Assembly (NCBI RefSeq): GCF_001746915.1
Contig: NZ_MJGC01000070.1
Location: forward strand, 1-47,844
DNA from: Desertifilum tharense IPPAS B-1220
GTDB taxonomy: Bacteria; Cyanobacteriota; Cyanobacteriia; Cyanobacteriales; Desertifilaceae
DNA length: 47,844 nucleotides
Reading direction: 5' to 3'
In this document: positions 1 to 8,835 of the stretch, piece by piece
Layout: each line of letters begins with the position of its first letter
How positions within the stretch are numbered: the stretch's first letter is position 1
Notes under the pieces: generated by a model
Told to the model about the DNA's origin: nothing
What the model saw: the letters and a program-made list of their open reading frames with translations, nothing else
The model's database searches: none
Made by a program: the position numbers and the translations under genes

Positions 1-78
1 CTTCTACCCCAACCCCCAACTCCCAACTCCCAATTCCCTTCTACCCCAACCCCCAACTCCCAACTCCCAATTCCCCTC
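1..78. repeat. STRR-like C-rich tandem repeat, two 37-bp units
   Basis: Two near-exact copies of a 37-bp unit built from heptamer-like blocks (cccaact, cccaatt, ccccaac) run up to the stop codon of the MATE gene. Read on the minus strand the array is G-rich. The same family recurs at about 26.7 kb, 27.1 kb, 33.1 kb and 47.6 kb. Heptanucleotide STRR repeats are known from filamentous cyanobacteria; membership is my inference from the pattern. Confidence 0.8.
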
Positions 79-1446
79 TTATCCCCTGACCCTCATACGC
101 CCCACCAGCCAGTGAAACCGCCAAGTAAGGATTGCTGCCGCGCATCCCAAACCGAGGGCGAGTCCTAACCATAAGCCCACACCGCCCCAGCCCAGGCGCA
201 AACCTAGTAGATAGCCTCCTGTAAAGCCAATGCACCAATAAGCAAAAATTCCGATCAACATGGGAATGCGCGTATCCTTCAGCCCGCGCAATGCCCCTCC
301 TGCAATCACCTGAATGCCATCGACAATCTGAAAAATAGCAGCAACGCCCAACAAAGGAATCGCCGCCGACATCACAGGCCAGTTTTCTGGGTTATGAATA
401 TCGAGGTAAATTCCGACAATCTGCTGAGGAAATAGCCAAAAGATCGCGGCCGTAATGCCCATAAATAGGGTACCTAGTCCTATCCCCACATAGCCCGCCC
501 GTTTAGCCCCTTGAGGATTGGCTTGTCCAATTAATAACCCGACCCGCATGGTCGTAGCAATTGAAATCCCGACTGGCACCATAAAGGTAATTGCTGCGGT
601 TTGAATCGCAATTTGGTGGGCAGCCAGGGGAATGGTACCTAATGCCCCCATCAAATAGGCTGTAGCCGTAAATAACCCCGATTCCACGGCAAATAACACT
701 CCCACCGGCCAACCAATTTGAAGAATATCGCTAAAGGCTGTTCGATCGAACTGGGAAAGATGCCCAAAGATGCGATAGGGTTTGAATTCCCGATGCTTGA
801 GGATGTAGAGAACTGCCGCCCCGCAAGTTATCCAGAAACTGAGGGTACTCGCCCAACCAATACCCGCTAAACCCAAGGCAGGGAAACCGAGTTTGCCGAA
901 CATTAGCACATAGTTCCCGGCAACGTTCAGCGTCACCCCACTGACCATAATCGCCATGATGGTGCGGGGATGGTTTAAGGCAGAGAGGATATTTTTTAAA
1001 GTCGCAAAAGCGAGGGCCGCAGGAAATCCCCAAACGATGGCTTGCAAATAGCTTTGGGCTAATTGCACATTACTCGGATCTTGTCCTAAAAATGCCAGAA
1101 TTGGGCCCAGATACCAAATCAATAGCATAGTCGGGATGGAAAGCAATAGCGAAACCCACAATCCCATCGCCGATAAGCGGCTGACGCGCCTGATATTGCC
1201 TTCCCCGTGGGCAATGGCAACAATTGCCCCCACCGCAGAAACGACGCCCGTACCCACCAAAAGCAACATGGCAAAGGTAATTGCCCCTAACCCTCCAGCC
1301 GCAAGAGATTGAGGTCCTAGCCAACCCATCATCACAGTATCAATAAAGTTGGTGGCAGCTTGGGCGAGTTGGGCTGCTGCTAGGGGAATAGCCAGGTGCA
1401 AGCAGGCTTTGATTTCTTGAATAATCTGACTGCGATCCAGTTTCAT
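79..1446 (-). CDS. MATE family efflux transporter
   Basis: An integral membrane antiporter of the multidrug and toxic compound extrusion family, expected to export cationic or amphipathic compounds using a Na+ or H+ gradient. The protein of about 455 residues, normal for NorM/DinF-type MATEs, shows about twelve hydrophobic segments in two halves. The first helix region (residues about 15-45) carries the typical AxPLAxxQLxQ pattern, and a PVGIS-type motif opens the second half. An upstream TTG at 1455 is in frame, but the ATG at 1446 preceded by GAGTGGG is a better start. It lies 171 bases downstream of mutS in the same direction, so it may have its own promoter. The stop codon abuts the STRR array. 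Substrate cannot be told from sequence. Confidence 0.9.
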   Translation of the reverse strand: MKLDRSQIIQEIKACLHLAIPLAAAQLAQAATNFIDTVMMGWLGPQSLAAGGLGAITFAMLLLVGTGVVSAVGAIVAIAHGEGNIRRVSRLSAMGLWVSLLLSIPTMLLIWYLGPILAFLGQDPSNVQLAQSYLQAIVWGFPAALAFATLKNILSALNHPRTIMAIMVSGVTLNVAGNYVLMFGKLGFPALGLAGIGWASTLSFWITCGAAVLYILKHREFKPYRIFGHLSQFDRTAFSDILQIGWPVGVLFAVESGLFTATAYLMGALGTIPLAAHQIAIQTAAITFMVPVGISIATTMRVGLLIGQANPQGAKRAGYVGIGLGTLFMGITAAIFWLFPQQIVGIYLDIHNPENWPVMSAAIPLLGVAAIFQIVDGIQVIAGGALRGLKDTRIPMLIGIFAYWCIGFTGGYLLGLRLGWGGVGLWLGLALGLGCAAAILTWRFHWLVGRMRVRG

Positions 1447-1617
1447 CCCACTCAAAGGGCAATACGCTTCAATACTCTAACTTTCTCATCTTGCTGTGTT
1501 TGGGCGACTCTTGGCTTCACGCGATGGGGTTATCTCTGCACTTAGGCGATCGCACCTTTAACCCCTGCATATAATACGCAAAAAGTCAACCCTTGATTTC
1601 AACAAACTAACGAGGCT

Positions 1618-4233
1618 TTAGGACTCAAAAATATCTAATTGCTCGACTTTCGGCTTCTTTTTAGACTTCTGGGTCATATTCTCGCGCAATCCCACGGCAA
1701 TCTTACTGTGTTGTTCAATTTGTCCCATTACTTGTTTAGCGCGTTGAATCACCACAGCCGGTAAACCCGCAAGGCGGCCGGCTTCGATGCCATAGGACTT
1801 ATCAGCACCGCCCGGTTGTACTTGATGGAGAAAGATGATTTTATCGGGTAATTCTTTGACCGTGACTTGATAGTTAGCGACGTTAGGAATTAAGGAGGCT
1901 AACTCGTTTAATTCGTGGTAGTGGGTGGCAAAGATGGTGCGCGATTGAATTTCGGAAGCGAGGTATTCTGCAACCGCCCAAGCAATGGAAAGACCATCAA
2001 AGGTAGCAGTTCCTCTGCCAATTTCATCAAGGAGAACTAAAGAGTTCTCGGTGGCGTGGTTGAGGATATTCGCCGTTTCGTTCATTTCAACCATGAAGGT
2101 AGATTGTCCGGTGGCTAGGTCATCGACGGCCCCAACTCGTGTAAAAATGCGATCGCACGCGCTTAAGGTCGCAGAATGGGCTGGAACAAAACTCCCCACT
2201 TGGGCTAAGAGTTGAATTAACCCCACTTGGCGCAAATAGCAGCTTTTACCGCTAGCATTCGGCCCGGTGAGGATGACTAAATCGGGAGAAGAGTTATCGC
2301 CGCCTAATGTGGTGGAATTGGGGACAAAGAACCCGGCGGGTAACGATTGTTCGACAACGGGATGGCGTCCGGCAATAATCCGAATTTCGCGCCCTTCTAC
2401 AAAGGTAGGCCGACAATAACCGTGGGTGACTGCGATTTCTGCAAACCCCGCTAACACATCTAGCGCCGCTACAGCCCGCGAAATCGCCCGAATTTCTTCG
2501 GCTTGTTCTCCAACTTCGGTTCGCAGGCGCGAGAATATCTCGTATTCTAATTGGTTTAAGTCATCGCGAGCCGTTAATACCCGCGCTTCCCGTTCTTTGA
2601 GGTCTGGGGTAATGTAGCGTTCTTCGTTGACTAGGGTTTGCTTGCGAATGTAGTGTTGCGGAACTTGGTCAGCTTTGGCGCGAGAAATACTAATGTAATA
2701 GCCAAAGGTTTTATTAAAGCCAACTTTGAGATTAGAAATGCCCGTTTTTTCTCGTTCTCGACTTTCTAGATTAGCAATCCACTGTTGGTCATCGGTGGCT
2801 TCTTCGCGCATTTGGTCGAGTTGCGCGTCTACTCCCGGACGAATTAAGCCCCCTTCCATTAAATGTTGGGGAGGTGATTCAACGAGAGAGGTTTTAATCT
2901 TTTCGGCGATTTTCTCTAACGTTGGCGAAACTTTTTGGACGGCTTTGAGATAGGGTGAATTGCCTTCTAGCGCTATCTGGGATAAAAGCGGGAGTTTTTC
3001 TAAGGACTCCGCCAGAGAAACCAAGTCTCTAGCGCTGGCGGTTCCCGACCCGGCGCGACCCGCGAGGCGTTCGAGGTCGTAAATTTGCCGCAACAGTTGG
3101 CGGATATCTTGGCGTAATGCCCCATTTTCCACCAATTCGCTAATCGTATCTTGGCGGGCGTGAATGCCTTTGAGACTGAGGAGAGGTTGCAATACCCAAC
3201 GCCGCAGGGTACGACCGCCCATTGCGGTATTTGTGCGGTCGATGGCCCAGAGGAGGGAACCGTGAAATGTGCCATCGCGGACGGTTTGGGTAATTTCTAG
3301 GTTGCGGCGGGTTTGGTGGTCGAGGATGAGAAAGTCGGTGTGGTTATAGGTGCGCGGCGGTTGCAGGGGAACGGCATTCTCTTTTTGGGTTTCTTCGAGA
3401 TATTCCAGCAGGCCCCCGGCGGCGCGGATGGCGAGGGGGAGGTTTTCGCATCCCATGCCTTCGAGCGATCGCACTCGGAACTTTTCTAAAAGGCGTTGTT
3501 TTGCTTCAATTAAACTAAAGGGAAGTTGCGATCGCCAAGCATAGCAAAATCCAGGCGGTAAACTCTCCGGTAAATGCTCAGACTTTTCCCCCGGTCGCAA
3601 CAGTCCCACTAAGTCCGGGACGTTGGTAGGGACTAGAATTTCCGCAGGTTGCAGGCGCATCAATTCCTGGGCTAGCGCTTCAGAACCGGAACTTTGGCAG
3701 GTGAGAAACTCCCCAGTAGAGATATCGGCATAGGCTAACCCCCAATGGTCTGCGGCTATGACTACCGCCGCTAAAAAGTTATTGTGTCGCGCCTTTAACA
3801 TCCCTTCATCGGTGAGGGTTCCGGGCGTGAGAATTTTAGTAATTTCCCGCGTTACCATGCGGCGTTCGGCGGCGGCGGTGGCCGCATCTTCGGTTTGGTC
3901 GCAAATGACGACAGCGTAACCTTTTTCCACCAATTGCGGGCTGTAGCGGTCTAAGGCATGGTGGGGAACGCCTGTCATCGGAACTCGCCCAATTTCTTTC
4001 CCGCCATCTTTGCTGGTGAGGACGAGTTCGAGTTCCCGCGAAATGGTGACAGCATCCAAAAAGAAGCACTCAAAGAAGTCACCCACCCGATACAGTAATA
4101 ACGCATGGGGATACTTATCCTTGACTTCAGCATAGTGCTGGAGCATTGGGGTTAGCTTGTCTCGGTCTAGGGCGCGATAGTCGGCGTTGGGAACAGTCGG
4201 TTCGGGCGTAGACGCAGCATCAAAATAGCTCAC
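1618..4233 (-). CDS. mutS: DNA mismatch repair protein MutS
   Basis: Recognises mispaired bases and small loops and starts methyl- or nick-directed mismatch repair together with MutL. The 871-residue protein has the full architecture. The N-terminal mismatch-reading motif is present as F53-x-E55 in GDFFECF. Connector, lever and clamp regions follow, and the C-terminal ABC-type ATPase has Walker A GPNASGKS near residue 656, Walker B LLDEIGRGT and the FATHYHEL switch region. The start is a GTG at 4233, giving an N-terminus of the usual length. It is transcribed leftward ahead of the MATE gene; no mutL is nearby. The Walker A variant with AS in place of MG is compatible with function. Nothing suggests a broken gene. 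Confidence 0.97.
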   Translation of the reverse strand: MSYFDAASTPEPTVPNADYRALDRDKLTPMLQHYAEVKDKYPHALLLYRVGDFFECFFLDAVTISRELELVLTSKDGGKEIGRVPMTGVPHHALDRYSPQLVEKGYAVVICDQTEDAATAAAERRMVTREITKILTPGTLTDEGMLKARHNNFLAAVVIAADHWGLAYADISTGEFLTCQSSGSEALAQELMRLQPAEILVPTNVPDLVGLLRPGEKSEHLPESLPPGFCYAWRSQLPFSLIEAKQRLLEKFRVRSLEGMGCENLPLAIRAAGGLLEYLEETQKENAVPLQPPRTYNHTDFLILDHQTRRNLEITQTVRDGTFHGSLLWAIDRTNTAMGGRTLRRWVLQPLLSLKGIHARQDTISELVENGALRQDIRQLLRQIYDLERLAGRAGSGTASARDLVSLAESLEKLPLLSQIALEGNSPYLKAVQKVSPTLEKIAEKIKTSLVESPPQHLMEGGLIRPGVDAQLDQMREEATDDQQWIANLESREREKTGISNLKVGFNKTFGYYISISRAKADQVPQHYIRKQTLVNEERYITPDLKEREARVLTARDDLNQLEYEIFSRLRTEVGEQAEEIRAISRAVAALDVLAGFAEIAVTHGYCRPTFVEGREIRIIAGRHPVVEQSLPAGFFVPNSTTLGGDNSSPDLVILTGPNASGKSCYLRQVGLIQLLAQVGSFVPAHSATLSACDRIFTRVGAVDDLATGQSTFMVEMNETANILNHATENSLVLLDEIGRGTATFDGLSIAWAVAEYLASEIQSRTIFATHYHELNELASLIPNVANYQVTVKELPDKIIFLHQVQPGGADKSYGIEAGRLAGLPAVVIQRAKQVMGQIEQHSKIAVGLRENMTQKSKKKPKVEQLDIFES

Positions 4234-4322
4234 AGCTTGGACGGGTACTCATTTCAACGGACTCTATCAATCATACGAGTCTGTATCGGGAATTGGGATA
4301 GGGCGATCGCTTTTTCTTAGAT

Positions 4323-4973
4323 TTAGCCTAAAATTGACTTTACCCAAGCTCGAACAGCTTTCCGCAGTGCCAAACGTCCCGCAGGACGATAGGTTTCAAT
4401 CAATTCTGGAAGTTGGCTAATATTCAATTGAGGAAAGATTGAGCTTTGCGCCACTTCTAGATACTGCCCGTCCTGAAGTTGGTAGATTTTCAGAACCTCG
4501 CCATTGTAGCACCACAGTTCGGGAACGCCTAAGCGTGCATAAATAGGAAATCGTTCTAACGATGGGCTGGTGATATCAATTTCTAAGGCAAGATCGGGGG
4601 GCGGGTCTTGGTTAAGATCGAACTGTAGCTTCCCTTTCACTCTGGCTTCATTTTGGAAGTAAAAACAATTATCCGGTTCTAAGCCTGCCTGTTTAGCCTG
4701 CTGTCGCCAGGTTGTAGAACCATAACTTTCATAGTTCAATTCTAGAGTTTCGGCAATATCTTCAATTGCAATACTCAAGGCTTGCTTGAAATACTCGTGT
4801 TCTGGCAGGGGTGACATAATTTCGAGAAGTCCGTCATCGTAAGCAATGCGCGTGACGCGATGCTCGCCCAGATCCTGTAGAATAGCGACAAATTCTTCCC
4901 AACTGACATCTTGTAATAAAACTCGCTGTCCGGGTGGAACTTGCAGGCGTTGAATTGGAATTTTTACTACCAT
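4323..4973 (-). CDS. Uma2 family endonuclease-like protein (tandem copy A)
   Basis: A member of the Uma2/DUF820 family, PD-(D/E)XK nuclease-fold proteins greatly expanded in cyanobacteria; their biological role is unsettled. The open frame extends upstream to 5066, but that overlaps the neighbouring gene. The ATG at 4973 gives a 216-residue protein matching the next gene from its first residue. The core motif PPDLALEIDITSPS supplies Asp and Glu, followed by GVPELWCYNG. The Lys usually found between these blocks is replaced by an Arg-Phe stretch (LERFPIYARLG), so catalytic competence is uncertain. It differs from copy B at fewer than 20 positions by eye, with one cluster just after residue 63 and another at the C-terminus. 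Confidence 0.85.
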   Translation of the reverse strand: MVVKIPIQRLQVPPGQRVLLQDVSWEEFVAILQDLGEHRVTRIAYDDGLLEIMSPLPEHEYFKQALSIAIEDIAETLELNYESYGSTTWRQQAKQAGLEPDNCFYFQNEARVKGKLQFDLNQDPPPDLALEIDITSPSLERFPIYARLGVPELWCYNGEVLKIYQLQDGQYLEVAQSSIFPQLNISQLPELIETYRPAGRLALRKAVRAWVKSILG

Positions 4974-5038
4974 TACTGCTTCTTGCCAAACTTGAGCGTC
5001 TATAATTCTTGTTATCTGCGATCGCAAACTCACCTGCT

Positions 5039-5692
5039 TTACTCGGTTTGTTGCTGTCTTACCCAAGCCCGAATTGCTCGCCGCAGTGCCAAACGCCCCG
5101 CAGGACGATAGGTTTCAATCAATTCTGGAAGTTGGCTAAGATTCAATTGGGGAAAGATTGAACTTTGCTTCACTTCAATATACTGCCCGTCCTGAAGTTG
5201 GTAGATTTTCAGAATCTCGCCATTGTAGCACCACAGTTCGGGAACACCTAAGCGTGCATAAATGGGAAATCGTTCTAACGATGGGCTGGTGATATCAATT
5301 TCTAAGGCAAGATCGGGGGGCGGGTCTTGGTTAAGATCGAACTGTAGCTTCCCTCTCACTCTGGCTTCATTTTGGAAGTAAAAACAATTATCCGGTTCTA
5401 ACCCTGCCTGTTTAGCCTGCTGTCGCCAAGTGGTAGAACCATAACTTTCATAATTCAATTCTAGAGTTTCGGCAATATCCTTAATGGCGTCTCCCAGCGT
5501 TTCCTTGAAATACTCATGTTCTGGTAAGGGTGACATAATTTCTAGAAGTCCGTCATCGTAAGCAATGCGCGTGACGCGATGCTCGCCCAGATCCTGTAGA
5601 ATAGCGATAAATTCTTCCCAACTGACATCTTGCAATAAAACTCGCTGTCCGGGTGGAACTTGCAGGCGTTGAATTGGAATTTGTACGACCAT
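5039..5692 (-). CDS. Uma2 family endonuclease-like protein (tandem copy B)
   Basis: The 217-residue paralogue immediately upstream of copy A, in the same direction and 65 bases apart. It has the same PPDLALEIDITSPS and GVPELWCYNG blocks and the same absence of the usual Lys. The ATG at 5692 defines the N-terminus MVVQIPIQ, which aligns without gaps to copy A. The flanking spacer also resembles the spacer upstream of copy A, so the duplicated unit seems to include some upstream DNA. High identity implies a recent duplication or ongoing gene conversion. Function in the cell is unknown. Confidence 0.87.
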   Translation of the reverse strand: MVVQIPIQRLQVPPGQRVLLQDVSWEEFIAILQDLGEHRVTRIAYDDGLLEIMSPLPEHEYFKETLGDAIKDIAETLELNYESYGSTTWRQQAKQAGLEPDNCFYFQNEARVRGKLQFDLNQDPPPDLALEIDITSPSLERFPIYARLGVPELWCYNGEILKIYQLQDGQYIEVKQSSIFPQLNLSQLPELIETYRPAGRLALRRAIRAWVRQQQTE

Positions 5693-5796
5693 CGCTGCTT
5701 TTCCCCAAACGTCAATCCCGTTATCTTTGATCGTAAGCGTTTTCCTTGCGATCGCAATTCCCTGTAAGCTGAGAATAGACCGATTTCCGATTGCTC

Positions 5797-6072
5797 ATGG
5801 AAGACTTACCTCGACAAGTGAGAATTTGCCAAAATACCAGTTGTCGCAAACTCGGTTCTGCTAAGGTTTTAGCCGCATTTCAAGCCTTACCCGTCGAAGG
5901 GGTAGAAATTCTCGCCACCCGTTGCTTGGGACAATGTGGCAATGGGCCGATGGTTTTGGTCTTACCCGACGCCATCTGGTATGGTGGGGTACATCCCGAT
6001 GAAGTGCCTGCGGTTGTCACCAAACACTTACAGGGAGGCACCCCAGTCAAGGGAATGCTTTATTCTACTTAA
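5797..6072 (+). CDS. Thioredoxin-like [2Fe-2S] ferredoxin domain protein
   Basis: A 91-residue soluble protein with four cysteines in the spacing of thioredoxin-like [2Fe-2S] ferredoxins: CQNTSC near the N-terminus and CLGQC in the middle, followed by the typical GPMVLVLPDAIWYGGVHPDEV segment. It is likely an electron carrier or sensor; its partner is unknown. The ATG at 5797 is preferred over the in-frame TTG at 5791. Its TAA stop overlaps the stop of convergent ygfZ within the four bases TTAA at 6069-6072. Confidence 0.85.
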   Translation: MEDLPRQVRICQNTSCRKLGSAKVLAAFQALPVEGVEILATRCLGQCGNGPMVLVLPDAIWYGGVHPDEVPAVVTKHLQGGTPVKGMLYST

Positions 6073-7124
6073 GCGGTTGGCGCTTCCCCCAGATAGCCGC
6101 GAGAGAGGAAGGGAACGTCAATAACCTCGCCTGGGGTATCGTTTACCAAAACTTGCAAACCTGCGCCGCCTGCTTTGGTGCGAATGTAGGCGAGTCCAAT
6201 GTAATCCTTATCCGTTTGCATGATACTGGTGAGAGTGCCGACTTTTTCTTTACCTGCGGTGATGAGGCTTCCGGGTTCGGCGTAAGTCTGGAGGCGAACT
6301 CCCCAAAGTTGCTGTTTCACCCCTTTATAGGTGTTGAGTCTGGCGATAGTTTCTTGACCAATGTAGCAACCTTTCTCAAATGAGATGGTTTGCCACAAAC
6401 CCGCCTCTAATGGATTATATTCTTCGGTGAGTTCTTGGTCTGGGGTTGGGCGTCCCTGTTGAATGCGGAGGGTTTCCCAAGTTTGGCTTCCGATAGGTTT
6501 TACCCCTGCGGCTACTAGTTGACTCCAGAGGGTGGCTGCTTTTTGGGCGGGAACGATTAAAGTATATCCGGGGGTGGCTAAACCGCTACCGACTGCGACG
6601 CGAGTTTCTAGGTTTGCGAGTAACTGAAGTTGATGGGTGCCAAAGGGTTCGCTGGTGAGGGGTTGTCCGCCCAGTTGGATTAAAATAGCATCGCTGGTTT
6701 TACCGATTAAACTAAAACAGGCGGTTTCCTCGGTAATATCGGTTAACTCTACTTTATCCATTGGGAAGATATAGCGATCGCACCATTGGAAAATCTTCTC
6801 TCTCCGGTTGGGCGAGACCAGCAGGATAACGCTATCTTCAGTTACATAGGCGGTGACTAAGTCTAGGGTTCTCGCCGTTGAAGTCACAAAAACTGTATCG
6901 CAGCCTTGTCCGGGTTTGAGTTTTTCAAAGTCATTGGTGCTTTGATTGTGCAAAAATCGGATACGGTCATCTCCCGTAACTTGCAGGCGTCCCCAGTGAG
7001 TGCGATCGCACAATAGCGTATCATCCTCTAAGCTAGCATCCGTCTCATTCTCAAAGCGGACAGCCACCCCATCTTTAAGCGTTGCGCCTGTAGCGGCTTG
7101 AACTTGCTGCAATTGTTCAATCAT
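6069..7124 (-). CDS. ygfZ: YgfZ/GcvT-domain folate-binding protein
   Basis: A tetrahydrofolate-dependent protein of the YgfZ/CAF17/IBA57 group, which supports assembly or repair of certain iron-sulfur enzymes. The family signature KGCYxGQE is present as KGCYIGQE, including the conserved cysteine, in a GcvT-like fold of about 351 residues. The chosen ATG at 7124 overlaps the last codons of the upstream gene by eight bases (ATGATTGA), which suggests translational coupling; an in-frame ATG at 7166 would enlarge the overlap. It is convergent with the small [2Fe-2S] protein gene, a fitting neighbour for an Fe-S maintenance factor, though that link is inference. Confidence 0.9.
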   Translation of the reverse strand: MIEQLQQVQAATGATLKDGVAVRFENETDASLEDDTLLCDRTHWGRLQVTGDDRIRFLHNQSTNDFEKLKPGQGCDTVFVTSTARTLDLVTAYVTEDSVILLVSPNRREKIFQWCDRYIFPMDKVELTDITEETACFSLIGKTSDAILIQLGGQPLTSEPFGTHQLQLLANLETRVAVGSGLATPGYTLIVPAQKAATLWSQLVAAGVKPIGSQTWETLRIQQGRPTPDQELTEEYNPLEAGLWQTISFEKGCYIGQETIARLNTYKGVKQQLWGVRLQTYAEPGSLITAGKEKVGTLTSIMQTDKDYIGLAYIRTKAGGAGLQVLVNDTPGEVIDVPFLSRGYLGEAPTA

Positions 7125-7515
7125 TCTCAAACTCGCCTTGTGGTAAATTGGCAAAAAGGGCTTCAATAATACCTTTTGTCTTATCTTCGAGTTGCTGCCA
7201 GTCTACCTCGCCCTCCTCATCCAGCAGGCGAGTATCCACCTCAACCTCTTGAGTCCCCTCCTCTCCGGGTGCAGGTTGATAGTCGCGAAAGCAGACCTGA
7301 AAACACAAGTCCCAAATATTGTAAACGAACTGCTGACCGTTGCGTTGCAAGCAGAGCTGATGTCCGGGAATAGGGGTTTCCACTTCCTCATACGTACCTT
7401 TCCACCCAGAAACATCTAGCTGCTTGCGGATATTATCTACCACCCGCAGTAAGGCAGGTTGCATCAACACTTCTGCTTGTTGCCAGCTAGTGGTATCTGT
7501 GAATTTTGGCACCAT
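7117..7515 (-). CDS. Conserved cyanobacterial protein of unknown function
   Basis: A 132-residue soluble, acidic protein with no signal peptide or membrane segment and no motif that I recognise. A beta-rich centre (GHQLCLQRNGQQFVYNIWDLCFQ) is followed by an acidic stretch (about residues 85-110) and a DWQQLEDKTKGIIEALF helix. It is the first gene of a two-gene unit and overlaps ygfZ by eight bases, so the two are probably made together. A role near YgfZ is only a context guess. Confidence 0.8.
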   Translation of the reverse strand: MVPKFTDTTSWQQAEVLMQPALLRVVDNIRKQLDVSGWKGTYEEVETPIPGHQLCLQRNGQQFVYNIWDLCFQVCFRDYQPAPGEEGTQEVEVDTRLLDEEGEVDWQQLEDKTKGIIEALFANLPQGEFEND

Positions 7516-7650
7516 ATCCCTGATTAACTTGTCTATTTTAATAGCGTAACAGGGGAATTGCCTTCTATTTGAAAGCGTTTGGATTTTGTTAGCATTTCGC
7601 TTTCCTATAAATCCCTTTGATGATTCAATCGCTCAGAATGACCAATAATA

Positions 7651-7659
7651 TGCTAGAAT
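7651..7659 (+). promoter_or_regulatory. Possible extended -10 promoter of the methyltransferase
   Basis: TGC followed by TAGAAT forms an extended -10 element 43 bases before the methyltransferase ATG, in an AT-rich spacer. No good -35 is seen, which is acceptable for extended -10 promoters. Based on pattern only. Confidence 0.3.
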
Positions 7660-7702
7660 ATTAAAGCTTTTGCCCAATCTTGAATGACCTGCATTAAAGC
7701 AA

Positions 7703-8755
7703 ATGAATCAGCCTGTTATTTCCTTATTTGCTGGATGCGGTGGATTAGACCTAGGCTTTAGTCAAGCAGGATTTGATGTCATTTGGGCGAATGAATTCGA
7801 TCGAGAAATTTGGCAAACCTACGAAGCCAATCACCCCCAAACGTTCCTCGATAAGCGCAGTATTCGCGATATTCCTTCTGAAGAGATTCCTGACTGTATC
7901 GGTATCATTGGCGGTCCGCCTTGTCAAAGTTGGAGTGAAGCCGGAAGCCAGCGCGGAATTGAAGACGAACGCGGACAACTTTTCTTAGAATATGTCAGAG
8001 TTTTGCGAGATAAACAGCCCTTATTTTTCCTCGCTGAAAATGTCTCCGGTTTGTTGCACCAGAAGCATCGCCAAGCCTTAAATAATATTATTGCAGCTTT
8101 TGAAGAAGCCGGATATTGGGTAACATACAAGTTATTGAATGCGGTAGATTATCAAGTACCGCAAGACCGCAAGCGCGTGATTTTAGTCGGCTATCATATG
8201 CAGCTAAATCAGCGCTTTGATTTTACTCATCTTATCCCCCACTCTCAACCTCTAACTTTAAAGGATGCCATTTGGGATTTACGAGAAACTGCTATTCCTG
8301 CAATCGATAAATGTAAGACCAATGGCAATACTTGTCAAATTCCCAATCATGAATATATGACTGGGGGATTTTCCAGTATTTATATGTCTAGAAATCGCGT
8401 CCGCAGTTGGGATGAACCCTCCTTTACCATTCAAGCTGGAGGACGACACGCACCTATTCATCCCCAAGCGAATAAGATGATTTATTTCGACAAAGATAAA
8501 TTTATCTTCGATCCTAATTCTCCCTTACCTTATCGTCGTCTTTCTGTGCGGGAATGTGCCAGAATTCAAACTTTTCCCGATAATTTTATTTTTGATTATA
8601 AAAATCTGAACGCAGGTTACAAAATGATTGGAAATGCAGTTCCCGTTCGCCTCAGCTATGAATTAGCTACAACCATTCTCCGAAATTTACTAAATGCTTC
8701 AGAAAAGACTGTCTTGCAAACGGAAATAATGGGACTTCCCCTAAGTTTGCGATAA
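7703..8755 (+). CDS. DNA (cytosine-5)-methyltransferase, M.HaeIII-like
   Basis: Transfers methyl from S-adenosylmethionine to C5 of cytosine in a short DNA target. All key motifs of the family are intact in 350 residues: motif I FAGCGGLDLGF, motif IV GGPPCQSW with catalytic C74, motif VI ENV at 112-114, motif VIII QDRKRVILVGY, and motifs IX-X ending in GYKMIGNAVPV. From memory of M.HaeIII the resemblance runs through the target-recognition region too (KTNGN, PNHEY, MSRNRVR, the Q-A-x-GR segment), so GGCC is a reasonable predicted target; this is inference. No restriction endonuclease gene is recognisable beside it. The gene and its next two neighbours are more AT-rich than their surroundings, suggesting acquisition by transfer. 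Confidence 0.95.
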   Translation: MNQPVISLFAGCGGLDLGFSQAGFDVIWANEFDREIWQTYEANHPQTFLDKRSIRDIPSEEIPDCIGIIGGPPCQSWSEAGSQRGIEDERGQLFLEYVRVLRDKQPLFFLAENVSGLLHQKHRQALNNIIAAFEEAGYWVTYKLLNAVDYQVPQDRKRVILVGYHMQLNQRFDFTHLIPHSQPLTLKDAIWDLRETAIPAIDKCKTNGNTCQIPNHEYMTGGFSSIYMSRNRVRSWDEPSFTIQAGGRHAPIHPQANKMIYFDKDKFIFDPNSPLPYRRLSVRECARIQTFPDNFIFDYKNLNAGYKMIGNAVPVRLSYELATTILRNLLNASEKTVLQTEIMGLPLSLR

Positions 8756-8804
8756 CTAGACGTAAAGGAGGAAACGTTTATTTATAAGTATCTTAACAAC
8801 ATGA

Positions 8805-8810
8805 TATAAT
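8805..8810 (+). promoter_or_regulatory. Possible -10 box (TATAAT) of the toxin-like gene
   Basis: A perfect TATAAT sits 25 bases before the GTG start of the toxin-domain gene, with only a weak -35 candidate (TTATAA at 8782-8787). It would give a very short leader and a transcript independent of the methyltransferase. Confidence 0.35.
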
Positions 8811-8835
8811 CTTACTGTCCAGATGCTTTCAAAAC

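Noticed and set aside
3836..4069. Arginine-rich open frame inside mutS
   Set aside because: Shadow frame of a well-conserved gene; no independent start signal.
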